Source of the DNA: an uncultured Eubacteriales bacterium
GTDB taxonomy: Bacteria; Bacillota; Clostridia; Oscillospirales; Acutalibacteraceae
Direction of reading: 5' to 3'
Length of the DNA stretch: 64,000 bases
Assembly: GCA_934643185.1 (NCBI GenBank)
Contig: CAKUBN010000005.1
Coordinates: 9,298-73,297, forward strand
Shown piece after piece: positions 25,957-33,855 of this stretch (within the stretch, counting starts at the first letter, position 1; each line of letters opens with the position of its first letter). Under the pieces are notes generated by a model, which searched no databases, was not told the origin of the DNA, and saw only the letters and a program-made list of their open reading frames with translations. The position numbers and the translations under genes were made by a program.

Positions 25957-27624
25957 TTACGCTTCGCCGTGAGCAGCGAGGTACTCTTCCATCTGAGCGT
26001 TGAGCTCTGCATAGTCCTCGTTTGCTTCAGCAAGAACGTCCTCGAGGCCGAGGCTGTTCAGCGTTGCAACATAGTTGTCCCAATCGTCGATGGATTCCTG
26101 ACCGGCGATGACACCCCAGAGGTACTGATCCTTCTCAGCCTCGATGTCAGCTCTGCACTCGGTCCAGGACTCGAAGGAAGCCGGATCCTTCCACTCAACG
26201 AGGTGAGCAGCAGCATAGCGGCTGTTTTCGCCGGACTTGTTGAACAGAGCGGTAGTCTCCGGAGTATTGGAAATGTTGCACTCGTCCTTACGGTTCATGA
26301 GGTTATCGAACAGCTTGAGGCCGATATTCTTAGAGGTGTTTTCCTCGGAGTCCGGGCCAACGATAGCGACATACTGGCCGTTCTCGTCGTACTCGTAATC
26401 GGTGCCTTCGATACCGAAGCGGCGTGCGATGTAGTTATCGGAATCGCACATGTCGTCCCAAGTTGCATACAGTCTTTCCGGATCGGAAGCTGTGTTGGTG
26501 ATTGCGAAATATGCCCAAGCAGCGCTTGTAGCCGGGTCTTCCTGCGGGTTGCCGTTGGAGCCCTTGACCATGTCGATCGGTACCCACTTAGCATCCGGGT
26601 TGGAAGCATAGAAGGACATCATCGGAGCAGAGTCCGGGTTGTTCCATGCGCACCAGCTGTACGTTACGCCGAAGCCGCCGTTTGCCATCTGCTCGTCACG
26701 GTCGGTATCCTGCGTGATGTTCGGGGTGATGTAGCCCTTTGCATACAGATCAGCAACGTCGCTGACCCAGTTCTTGGTGCCCTCGTTTGCCGGGCCGTAG
26801 GTGACAACGCCGTCGTCATCTACGCAGAAACGGCTGTAGTGGGTCTGGTCATAGGACTGGATCCACGGCCAGAAGGAACGGAAGTCGTAACCGTCGCCGC
26901 CGAGGCCGTAGGTGTCGTTCTGGCCGTTGCCGTCCGGATCGTCCTCAGTGAAGGCGCGGAGCACTTCGTTGAGCTCTTCGATCGTGGTCGGAACTTCGAG
27001 GTTCAGGTTGTCGAGCCAATCCTGGCGGATCCAGAGGTTCTCGCAGGACGGTTCAGCAACGTCGCCCGGGATTCTGTAGATGGAGCCGTCCGCCTCAGAT
27101 GCATAGAAGAGGGTCTTCGGGTCCATCTTGTTGTAGTAGTCGCGGATAACGGTGTACTTATCCATGTAGGAGGAGACATCCTCGAGGAGGCCTGCCTGTA
27201 CCCACTTGTTGTACTCGGTATCCATGCTCCACCACCACATGATGTTCGGCATGTCGTTGGATGCCATGAGGAGGGAGATACGGGACTGGCCGTCAGACCA
27301 ACCCGGGAGAACAACGAGGTTGAACTTAACGTTGTACTTTTCCTCAAGTTCCTTCTGCACGGTGCTGTCGGACTGGGTGAAGCCCGTCATAACTGCAACG
27401 GAAACGTCCATCGTTTCGCTCTGGTTGAGAACGTCGATCTTGTCGCCGGTTGCTGCATCGCTGCTGTCATCGGAAGCTGCGCTGCTGTCCGTAGACTCTG
27501 CTGCGCTGCTCTCGGTGGAAGCCGTGGAGCTTGCGGAAGAATTGCCGTTGCTGCCGCACGCTGCAAATACGCTTACGCTCAGTGCAAGTGCCAGAACAAC
27601 GGATGCGATTTTCTTCATGTTCAT
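25957..27624 (-). CDS. Oligosaccharide ABC transporter substrate-binding lipoprotein (LplA/YtcQ-like)
   Basis: A 555-residue extracellular lipoprotein; signal peptide with lipobox FAAC, Cys23 lipidated, then a long Ser/Ala-rich linker. Size and features such as WWWSMDTEYNKW, GGDGYDFRSFWPW and frequent acidic residues match the large SBP family 1 proteins that pair with LplB/YtcP permeases and bind oligosaccharides. Third in an operon after two permeases; no ATPase is linked, so a shared MsmX-type ATPase is likely. The ATG at 27624 follows AAGGAAGG at 9 nt; the longer frame to 27687 has no ribosome binding site. The codon bias suggests high expression. Confidence 0.92.
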   Translation of the reverse strand: MNMKKIASVVLALALSVSVFAACGSNGNSSASSTASTESSAAESTDSSAASDDSSDAATGDKIDVLNQSETMDVSVAVMTGFTQSDSTVQKELEEKYNVKFNLVVLPGWSDGQSRISLLMASNDMPNIMWWWSMDTEYNKWVQAGLLEDVSSYMDKYTVIRDYYNKMDPKTLFYASEADGSIYRIPGDVAEPSCENLWIRQDWLDNLNLEVPTTIEELNEVLRAFTEDDPDGNGQNDTYGLGGDGYDFRSFWPWIQSYDQTHYSRFCVDDDGVVTYGPANEGTKNWVSDVADLYAKGYITPNITQDTDRDEQMANGGFGVTYSWCAWNNPDSAPMMSFYASNPDAKWVPIDMVKGSNGNPQEDPATSAAWAYFAITNTASDPERLYATWDDMCDSDNYIARRFGIEGTDYEYDENGQYVAIVGPDSEENTSKNIGLKLFDNLMNRKDECNISNTPETTALFNKSGENSRYAAAHLVEWKDPASFESWTECRADIEAEKDQYLWGVIAGQESIDDWDNYVATLNSLGLEDVLAEANEDYAELNAQMEEYLAAHGEA

Positions 27625-27704
27625 GACTAAAATCCTTCCTTTAAAAATATTGATTATATAGTTTTCCGAAGCCATGCTTCGGGACAACCCAAAAGAGTGT
27701 GGGC

Positions 27705-28595
27705 TTAGCCCTTAACGCCGCCGATCATAACGCCCTTAACGAAGTACTTCTGCACGAACGGGTACACAATGAGGATCGGCACCGTGGAGACCACGATGGT
27801 ACCGGCCTTAATGGTCTGTGCGTTGGTATTCGTCTGCGCCATGACGTTGACGCCTGCCTGCGCCATAGCCTGCTGCGTGTTCGTCAGCATGTTGCGCAGA
27901 ACAGCCTGCAGGGACCACTTATCAACGGAGTTGATGTAAAGAACCGTGGAGAAGTAGTCGTTCCAGTAACCAACGGCCGTAAAGAGCGCGATGGTGGCGA
28001 TGGTCGCCTTGGAAAGCGGCAGGATAATGGAGAAGAAGATGCGAAGGTCAGTAGCACCATCGATGCGGGCGGATTCTTCAAGGCTTTCCGGGATGGAAAG
28101 GAAGAAGCTCTTCATGATGATGCAGTTGTATGCGCTTACGAGGCCCGGCAGGATCAGTGCGAGAATATTATCGATAAGATGGAGATTCTGAATGAGCAGG
28201 AAGCTCGGGATCATACCGGCGGAGAAAATCATGGTGAAGAGGACAAGCGTCATCATCACTTTGCCGCCGCGCAGTCTGGACTTAGACAGCGGGTAAGCGG
28301 TCATAGCGGTGAGCAGCGTTCCCACAACCGTACCGGCGACTGTAACGATCAAGGTCGTACGGAAGCCCGTGTAGATGTTCGGGTTCTTAAAAACGGATTT
28401 GTAAGTATCCAGGTTGAAACCCTTCGGCCAGAGGAAAACGCCGCCCTTCATGGATGCTTCAAGGGAGCTGAAGGAAAGCATGACTTCGTGCCAGAACGGG
28501 TAGAGCATGATGAGGCAAAGGAGCGTAAAGAACGTATAGTTGAATACGGTGAAGATCTTTTCGCCTGTGGAGGTTTTGATTTTGTTCTTTTCCAT
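27705..28595 (-). CDS. Carbohydrate ABC transporter permease (YtcP/MalG-like)
   Basis: A 296-residue six-helix inner-membrane subunit of a CUT1-type importer. The EAA loop is in ESARIDGATDLRIFFSIILP, and it ends in KGVMIGGVKG, a typical C-terminus of this class. Start choice: AAGGAGG is only 2 nt from an ATG at 28601 but 8 nt from the ATG at 28595, so 28595 is preferred. 13 nt from the other permease, 80 nt before the binding protein. Confidence 0.92.
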   Translation of the reverse strand: MEKNKIKTSTGEKIFTVFNYTFFTLLCLIMLYPFWHEVMLSFSSLEASMKGGVFLWPKGFNLDTYKSVFKNPNIYTGFRTTLIVTVAGTVVGTLLTAMTAYPLSKSRLRGGKVMMTLVLFTMIFSAGMIPSFLLIQNLHLIDNILALILPGLVSAYNCIIMKSFFLSIPESLEESARIDGATDLRIFFSIILPLSKATIATIALFTAVGYWNDYFSTVLYINSVDKWSLQAVLRNMLTNTQQAMAQAGVNVMAQTNTNAQTIKAGTIVVSTVPILIVYPFVQKYFVKGVMIGGVKG

Positions 28596-28608
28596 GTTCA
28601 TAACCTCC

Positions 28609-29559
28609 TTACCAAATGCCCTCGTTGCCGGTCTTCTTGGCAACAAAGTTAACGATGAGGATCATGACAAGTGCGATGACAGACTTGAACATGCCCGCTG
28701 CGGTGGAGAAGGAGTAGTCTGCCTTCTGAATACCGATGCGGTACACATACGTATCGATAATATCGGCTACGTCATAAACCAGTGCGGAATACAGCATGAA
28801 GATCTGGTCAAAGCCTGCATTTACGATGTTGTTGCAGTTGAGGATCAGCATGATGACGATCGTCGGGGTGATAGCCGGAAGCGTGATGTGGACCATCTGC
28901 TTCCACTTGCGCGCACCGTCAATCTCGGCTGCTTCGTAAAGCTGCGGGTCAACACCGGACAGCGCTGCGAAGTAGATGATCGTGCCCCAGCCCATCGTCT
29001 TATAGATGTCGGTGATGATCAGCATCGGGACGAAGAGGGTCTTATCGGTGAGCACCTGCAGGTCTTTGCCGGTGATGCTCTTGAGGAGCGCGGTGACAAG
29101 GCCGGTGGACGGATCAAGGAAGTTCATGATGAGGCCGGCCATAACGACCCAGGAAATGAAGTGCGGCAAATAGAGAAGCGTCTGCGCTACCTTCTTGAAT
29201 TTCATGTTGCGCATCTCGTTCATCATCAGTGCGAGGATGATCGGGATCGGGAAACCACATACCATCTTCAAAATGGAGATGTAGAGGGTGTTGTAGAAAG
29301 TCTGCATGAATGCCGGCTTATTGAAGAGCTTAACGAACTGGTCAAAGCCTACCCATGTGCTTGCCGCCATGTTGTAGGGGTTGTAGTCCATGAAGGCGAT
29401 CACATTGCCGAAGATCGGGATATAGCGGAAGATGAGCATGAAAATCATGCCGGGAAGGATCAAAAGATACAGCCACTTGTCGCGGACAACGTCTTTTTTG
29501 AAGCGCTCCCAGCCGCTCAGCTCATACGCCGGCTTCGCCGGTTTAGCTGCTGCTGCCAT
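28609..29559 (-). CDS. Carbohydrate ABC transporter permease (LplB/MalF-like)
   Basis: A 316-residue six-helix permease, the MalF-side partner. After a short Ala/Lys/Pro tail come the first helix YLLILPGMIFMLIFRYIPI and the EAA loop in EAAEIDGARKWKQMVHITLP. The ATG at 29559 has AGGAGG 9 nt upstream; a longer frame to 29736 runs through operator and leader and is rejected. Lead gene of a permease-permease-binding protein operon; the binding protein and neighbouring GH2/GH3 enzymes point to beta-linked oligosaccharides. Confidence 0.93.
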   Translation of the reverse strand: MAAAAKPAKPAYELSGWERFKKDVVRDKWLYLLILPGMIFMLIFRYIPIFGNVIAFMDYNPYNMAASTWVGFDQFVKLFNKPAFMQTFYNTLYISILKMVCGFPIPIILALMMNEMRNMKFKKVAQTLLYLPHFISWVVMAGLIMNFLDPSTGLVTALLKSITGKDLQVLTDKTLFVPMLIITDIYKTMGWGTIIYFAALSGVDPQLYEAAEIDGARKWKQMVHITLPAITPTIVIMLILNCNNIVNAGFDQIFMLYSALVYDVADIIDTYVYRIGIQKADYSFSTAAGMFKSVIALVMILIVNFVAKKTGNEGIW

Positions 29560-29699
29560 ACGGTATAACCTCCTAAGAATATTGTGATGACCGCGCTTTA
29601 TATAAAAAGAAATGCACCCGGCCGTTTTTGCCTGAGGCAACACCCGAATAACAGGTTTCCCCCACGCTGCAAAAACATACCGAAACTTGTCCCCTTTTC

Positions 29700-29717
29700 T
29701 GTGGAACCGCTGCCACA
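29700..29717. promoter_or_regulatory. LacI/CcpA-type operator 1
   Basis: TGTGGAACCGCTGCCACA, an imperfect palindrome with a central CG, matching the cre-like pattern TGNAANCGNWNNCA. It lies about 90 nt inside the leader of the sugar ABC operon, a position suited to roadblock. Confidence 0.65.
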
Positions 29718-29810
29718 GAAAAACGTACACGAACAAAACAAATTAAACGGTTTGCTTTGTATTTGGTGCTTCTTACAAAAACACGGTATATCATTTTGTT
29801 TGCATTTGAG

Positions 29811-29839
29811 ATTTTATCACCCTCTTTTGTGAATGTCAC
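29811..29839 (-). promoter_or_regulatory. Promoter of the oligosaccharide ABC operon
   Basis: GTGACA, 17 bp, TAAAAT on the minus strand, giving a leader of about 245 nt containing operator 1. Confidence 0.5.
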
Positions 29840-29946
29840 AACAAAAATAGCCCATACTCGTTTTTTTGCCCAAATCTGTCACCAATTTTGGATTTGTGCA
29901 CCTTGCATAATTTTTTTGATCTCACTTTCTACGCCATACAAGTTTA

Positions 29947-29962
29947 GGGAAGCGGTTCCACA
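29947..29962. promoter_or_regulatory. LacI/CcpA-type operator 2
   Basis: Read on the minus strand: TGTGGAACCGCTTCCC. It shares GGAACCGCTKCC with operator 1 and lies upstream of the ABC promoter. Confidence 0.6.
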
Positions 29963-30011
29963 TTTTTTGCGCACATTTAAAAGACAACAAATTTCCAAAT
30001 TCGCAAAATTC

Positions 30012-30029
30012 ATGAAACCGCTTCCACAT
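30012..30029. promoter_or_regulatory. LacI/CcpA-type operator 3
   Basis: ATGAAACCGCTTCCACAT fits the cre consensus at every fixed position. The rest of this 0.9-kb divergent control region (29560-30481) is AT-rich with no credible gene. Confidence 0.65.
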
Positions 30030-30397
30030 CTCTTGCAGTCATTCGACCGCATTTCGCGGATTTTTCCAAAAAAATTTGGAAATTTTGCAGGAATATTTTT
30101 TGCGCGGTCATTTCGATATTCAGGCAGCGATTTTGCTGCCCTGTGCAGGTTGTAAAACTATAAACATACTTTTGTTTTTATCGTTAAATAAAATTTTCTT
30201 TTTTATCAAATAAATTTAAAGTTGTACAGGCTGATGAAGTAAAAGTTACAGTTTTGTAACTTCTTAAAATTTTCTTCAAACAGACGAAAAACTTCATTCA
30301 CATCTGCTCTTTTTCCCTCTGTCCTGAAAATACGCAGGATGACGTCTTATAACTTTCCTAATTTATAGCTTGCGCGCCCGCCGCCCGTTTCGGGCGC

Positions 30398-30426
30398 TTG
30401 ACGGCAGGGTAAAAACGCAGTACAAT
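30398..30426 (+). promoter_or_regulatory. Promoter of the first sugar isomerase/epimerase gene
   Basis: TTGACG, 17 bp, TACAAT, with the ATG about 50 nt downstream. A small CGCCCG/CGGGCG hairpin overlaps its upstream edge, and ACCTGCACCGCAGGT, a dyad, lies after the start site. Confidence 0.65.
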
Positions 30427-30481
30427 TATAGTGAAATAACCTGCACCGCAGGTAAACGGACAAGAAAGGATTGAACCTATT

Positions 30482-31336
30482 ATGGCACTTAAAGTCGGCA
30501 TTCAGCTTTATTCCGTGCGCGACGAAATGAAAAAAGACCCGATCAACGCGATCCGCCAGGTTGCAGAGATCGGCTATAAGAACCTTGAGTTTGCAAGCTC
30601 CAGCGCAGATACAGACCCGGGCGTAGGCTTCGGCGTAAGCGTTGAAGAGATGCAGAAGCTCCTGAAGGAGACCGGCGCGAACCTCATCAGCGGCCACATC
30701 CGCCCCATCAACGAGGAGACCATCGACCCGATGATCGCGTACCACACGCAGGTCGGCACGAAGTACCTCGGCCAGTCCGCAGATTTCTACACCGGCTATG
30801 ACCAGCTGATGGAGCGCTGCGAGTACTACAACTGGGCGGGCAAGAAGCTCTCCGAGCACGGCATCAAGTTCCTCATCCACAACCACTACCACGAGTTCCA
30901 GAAGCTGAACGGCAAGGAGATCCTGTTCCATATCATGGACAACACCGACCCGAACTACGTCAGCTTTGAGCTCGATACGTTCTGGGCAATGCGCGGCGGC
31001 ATGGACCCGCTGGCTGTTATGGACCGCCTCGGCGACCGCCTGAAGCTCATCCATCAGAAGGACTTCTCCAAGACCTCCGATTCCCCGATCAACCTGTGGA
31101 CGGTCAACGACCCGAACGTGCTCGTCACGTGGGACAGCTTCGGCAAGGGCTCTGACCACAAGGATTTCTGCGAGATCGGCACCGGCATTATGGACATTCA
31201 GTCCATCATCAACAAGGGCAACGAGCTCGGCGCAGAGTACATTGTGCTTGAGCAGGACCACACCCAGCTGACCCAGATGGAAAGCGTCCGCATCAGCATG
31301 GACAGCTTCCACAAGTTCTCCGGTCTGGATTGGTAA
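30482..31336 (+). CDS. Sugar phosphate isomerase/epimerase (xylose-isomerase-like TIM barrel)
   Basis: A 284-residue AP-endonuclease-2-superfamily barrel that should bind a divalent metal and isomerise or epimerise a ketose or inositol-type sugar. Metal-ligand segments: FLIHNHYHEFQ, SFELDTFWAMRGG, KLIHQKDF and a late Glu in IVLEQDHT. AAGAAAGGA lies about 11 nt before the ATG. It is divergent from the sugar ABC operon and shares its operator region, so it likely processes the imported sugar. Two further family members (50893, 59717) share only the fold. Exact substrate unknown. Confidence 0.87.
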   Translation: MALKVGIQLYSVRDEMKKDPINAIRQVAEIGYKNLEFASSSADTDPGVGFGVSVEEMQKLLKETGANLISGHIRPINEETIDPMIAYHTQVGTKYLGQSADFYTGYDQLMERCEYYNWAGKKLSEHGIKFLIHNHYHEFQKLNGKEILFHIMDNTDPNYVSFELDTFWAMRGGMDPLAVMDRLGDRLKLIHQKDFSKTSDSPINLWTVNDPNVLVTWDSFGKGSDHKDFCEIGTGIMDIQSIINKGNELGAEYIVLEQDHTQLTQMESVRISMDSFHKFSGLDW

Positions 31337-31343
31337 GAGCTTC

Positions 31344-31389
31344 CGTAAAGCGTGGGTAAAAGTTTTCGCCAGCCTTTTTCAAAAGGCTG
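31344..31389 (+). repeat. Multi-hairpin dispersed repeat, truncated copy I (head only)
   Basis: Begins with GTAAAGCGTGGGTAAAAGTTTTCGCC and retains only stem 1, CAGCC/GGCTG around TTTTTCAAAA. It starts 8 nt after the epimerase stop, in sense, and runs into an unrelated terminator hairpin. Confidence 0.65.
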
Positions 31390-31420
31390 AAGCATCGTCT
31401 ATTGACGATGCTTTTCTTTT
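31390..31420 (+). terminator. Terminator of the isomerase/epimerase gene
   Basis: AGCATCGTC/GACGATGCT with a TATT loop, followed by TTTTCTTTTT. Confidence 0.85.
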
Positions 31421-31422
31421 TC

Positions 31423-31498
31423 TGGTGGACCCGGAGGGATTCGAACCCTTGACCTCTGCGTTGCGAACGCAGCGCTCTCCCAGCTGAGCTACGGGCCC
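31423..31498 (-). tRNA. tRNA-Ala (anticodon CGC)
   Basis: A 76-nt cloverleaf on the minus strand with encoded CCA. Acceptor GGGCCCG/CGGGTCC carries the G3:U70 pair that marks alanine tRNAs. Anticodon stem CTGCG/CGCAG encloses TTCGCAA, anticodon CGC, reading GCG. D arm GCTC/GAGC and T loop TTCGAAT are normal; the outermost T-stem pair is an A:C mismatch. Confidence 0.96.
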
Positions 31499-31624
31499 AT
31501 ATTCTGTTCAACAACAGACATTATAGCACAGCTTTTCAAAAAAATCCAGTCCTATTTTTAATTTTTCGCATTTTTCTGCACACAAAAAGAGTCGCCTGCT
31601 TTTGGCCGACCCTTTTTATAGAAA

Positions 31625-32029
31625 TTATTCGTTTATTTTGCCGCTCATGATATCAAAATGCCGTCTGTATCGCCTTGGAATGGTCAGATCGACCATATAG
31701 CCGAAGTCGGAAAGGACGTGCGAAATGGCGCGGAAGCCGTCTTTATAAAACTGCGCGATACGCTTTTGCTCATCTGTGATATGCGCGTAATCTGAGGGGC
31801 AGACAAACGTCCACTCGGCGGATTCGCGGTCGAACACGACGCGGAAGCAGCGGTCGAGCTTTGCTTCGCCGATGCCGGCTTTATTTAATAGGATGTAGTG
31901 CTCCGGCGCTTCGTCGATGGGCGCGATGGCGGCGGTCTCCTCGTCATAGGTGATCGCCAAAATGAACATTTCGCCCGTGCCAAAGCGCGACGTTACCGTC
32001 TCTTTATCGGGCACATAGATCATATTCAC
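31625..32029 (-). CDS. Hypothetical protein coupled to the pyrophosphatase gene
   Basis: A 134-residue soluble protein I do not recognise. No signal peptide or membrane segment; acidic N-terminal half, ending in a basic patch RRYRRH. Segments such as DRCFRVVFDRESAEWTFVCP and KRIAQFYKDGFRAI look like an alpha/beta globular domain. It starts with GTG at 32029, supported by GGAGG 10 nt upstream; an ATG two codons later would be too far. Its start is 21 nt after the pyrophosphatase stop, so the two are translationally or transcriptionally linked. Codon use is like its neighbours. Confidence 0.75.
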   Translation of the reverse strand: MNMIYVPDKETVTSRFGTGEMFILAITYDEETAAIAPIDEAPEHYILLNKAGIGEAKLDRCFRVVFDRESAEWTFVCPSDYAHITDEQKRIAQFYKDGFRAISHVLSDFGYMVDLTIPRRYRRHFDIMSGKINE

Positions 32030-32050
32030 GATACGAATTCCTCCGAAAAC

Positions 32051-33718
32051 TTACACACCGCCGCCGGCTTCTTTGCTGATGGCATCGATGAAGGCAGGGA
32101 TGAGCTGCTTTTTGCGGGAGACAACACCTTTAAGCCAGATGGTGCCCGCTTTCGGCGCACGGCCGAAGGCATCTTCAACGAGCATATCGGCGGACTCGCC
32201 GTAGCACATGAGGCGCGTGGACTCCTCGATGATATTCGTCAGCATGAAGAACATCATGGAGAGGCCATGCTCGCGGCAGGACTTTTCGAGGTACGGGCGC
32301 AGGCGGCGCTCCAGCTCATCGAGCTCGGAGCCGCTCATGCTGTTGATCTGGCCGACGCCGAACGTGACGTCGCCGAACTCGAACTTCTTGTAATCCTGAT
32401 AGAAAATTTCTTCCGGGGTCTTATCCTTGAGGTTGCTGCCTGCGGTAAACATTTCGATACCGAAGCTCTGGCAATCGATGCCCGCAATGGCACTGAGCGC
32501 TTCCGCTGCGGCGCGGTCCAGCATGGTACAGGTAGGCGAACGGAACATGAGCGTATCGGACAAAATGGCGCTGCACAGAAGACCCGCGATCTGCGGCGGA
32601 ACCTTAAAGCCCTTTTCTTTATAAATGGAATAGATGATGGTCGCCGTGCAGCCGACGGGCTCGTTGCGGAAATACACAGGCGCCATCGTCTCGAGGGAGC
32701 CGATGCGGTGGTGATCGATGATTTCCAAAATTTCTGCGTTTTCGATGTTTTCGACCGCCTGACTGCGCTCATTGTGATCGACTAAGATGACGGAGCGCTT
32801 GCGGATGCCAAGCAAGTTACGGCGGGAGATCATGCCGACGTACTTGCCGTTTTTATCGATAACCGGGAAATCGCGAATGCGGGTGTTCTGCATGGTATCT
32901 TTAATGGCATCGGTGTAATCGCTCGGGGTGAACGTGACGAGATCTTTCGTACGCATGAACGCCTTAACCGGCATGCATTGGCTGATGCGGTGCGCAACGG
33001 TGTACGTATCAAGCGGCGTAGTGAGCACGGCGCAGTTATTGTCGCGCGCGAGCTTCTGGATGCTGCGGGAGACCTCTGCGCCGAGGCAGACGAGGATACA
33101 GCCCGCGCCGGACTCAATGGCGGAAAGCTGCGATTCGTAACGGTTGCCGGTGATGACCATGTCGTCCTTTTCGATGTAGTTTTCCATGACGTCCGGGTTT
33201 GCGACGGCAATGACGACGTTGCCGTGCTCGAAAACGGCATTGGGGTCGCCGACGAGCATTTTGGCTTCCAGCGTTTCCAAAATGTTGCAGTACGGCGTTT
33301 TGGCCTTTGCAATCATGGTGCTGTCCTGATTTTCCATGTAGGACGTGGCAATGTCGTTGATGGTGATGATGCCGTCTAACACGTTGTTTGCATCGACGAT
33401 GGGCAGCGTGACGGCGTTCATCTCCGCCATCATGCTCCATGCTTTTTTCATGGAAATGCCCTCATTGATGCCGGGAATTTTGCGGATCTCCATATCGCGC
33501 ACGCGGGTACCAATGTTGTTGACGTAGGTCGGCTGGCGCATGCCGAAGCGCTGGAGGACGTAGCTTGTCTCGGAGCTGATCTGTCCGGCGCGGGCGGCGA
33601 CATAGTGATTTCCGTCATTTTCTTTATTTTTAACGTCCGCGTAGGCGATCGCCGAACAAATGGAATCGGTGTCGGGATTGCGGTGGCCTAAAACATAGAC
33701 TTCTTTTCTCTCGCTCAT
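32051..33718 (-). CDS. ppaC: Family II manganese-dependent inorganic pyrophosphatase with CBS-DRTGG insert
   Basis: Hydrolyses pyrophosphate in the cytoplasm. The 555 residues exceed the ~310 of simple family II enzymes because of a regulatory insert. N-terminal DHH domain: GHRNPDTDSI at 11-20 binds metal. Insert: CBS1 (about 75-130), DRTGG (about 140-250), CBS2 (about 255-305), which binds adenine nucleotides and in relatives is inhibited by AMP/ADP and activated by ATP or Ap4A. The DHH core resumes at VDHNE (313-317) and DHH (335-337), followed by the DHHA2 domain. ATG at 33718 is chosen because the N-terminal beta strand begins there; the longer frame adds unrelated residues. Confidence 0.95.
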   Translation of the reverse strand: MSERKEVYVLGHRNPDTDSICSAIAYADVKNKENDGNHYVAARAGQISSETSYVLQRFGMRQPTYVNNIGTRVRDMEIRKIPGINEGISMKKAWSMMAEMNAVTLPIVDANNVLDGIITINDIATSYMENQDSTMIAKAKTPYCNILETLEAKMLVGDPNAVFEHGNVVIAVANPDVMENYIEKDDMVITGNRYESQLSAIESGAGCILVCLGAEVSRSIQKLARDNNCAVLTTPLDTYTVAHRISQCMPVKAFMRTKDLVTFTPSDYTDAIKDTMQNTRIRDFPVIDKNGKYVGMISRRNLLGIRKRSVILVDHNERSQAVENIENAEILEIIDHHRIGSLETMAPVYFRNEPVGCTATIIYSIYKEKGFKVPPQIAGLLCSAILSDTLMFRSPTCTMLDRAAAEALSAIAGIDCQSFGIEMFTAGSNLKDKTPEEIFYQDYKKFEFGDVTFGVGQINSMSGSELDELERRLRPYLEKSCREHGLSMMFFMLTNIIEESTRLMCYGESADMLVEDAFGRAPKAGTIWLKGVVSRKKQLIPAFIDAISKEAGGGV

Positions 33719-33855
33719 GCGTATACCCCACTCAAGGTAAAATGTTGTTTTTAGTATAGCACAGATTTTCCGAAAAAGAAAGAAAAAGCGAACGGCCGAG
33801 GGAAATTTTTGCACACCGTTCGCAATGTTTTCAGTTTTTATTTTTTGTCAAGGTG

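Noticed and set aside
25879..27630. 583-codon open frame on the plus strand
   Set aside because: Antisense to the sugar-binding lipoprotein gene, which has signal peptide, lipobox and operon context.
29757..30155. 132-codon frame in the sugar control region
   Set aside because: AT-rich, Phe/Lys-laden low-complexity product without ribosome binding site; it crosses two operators.
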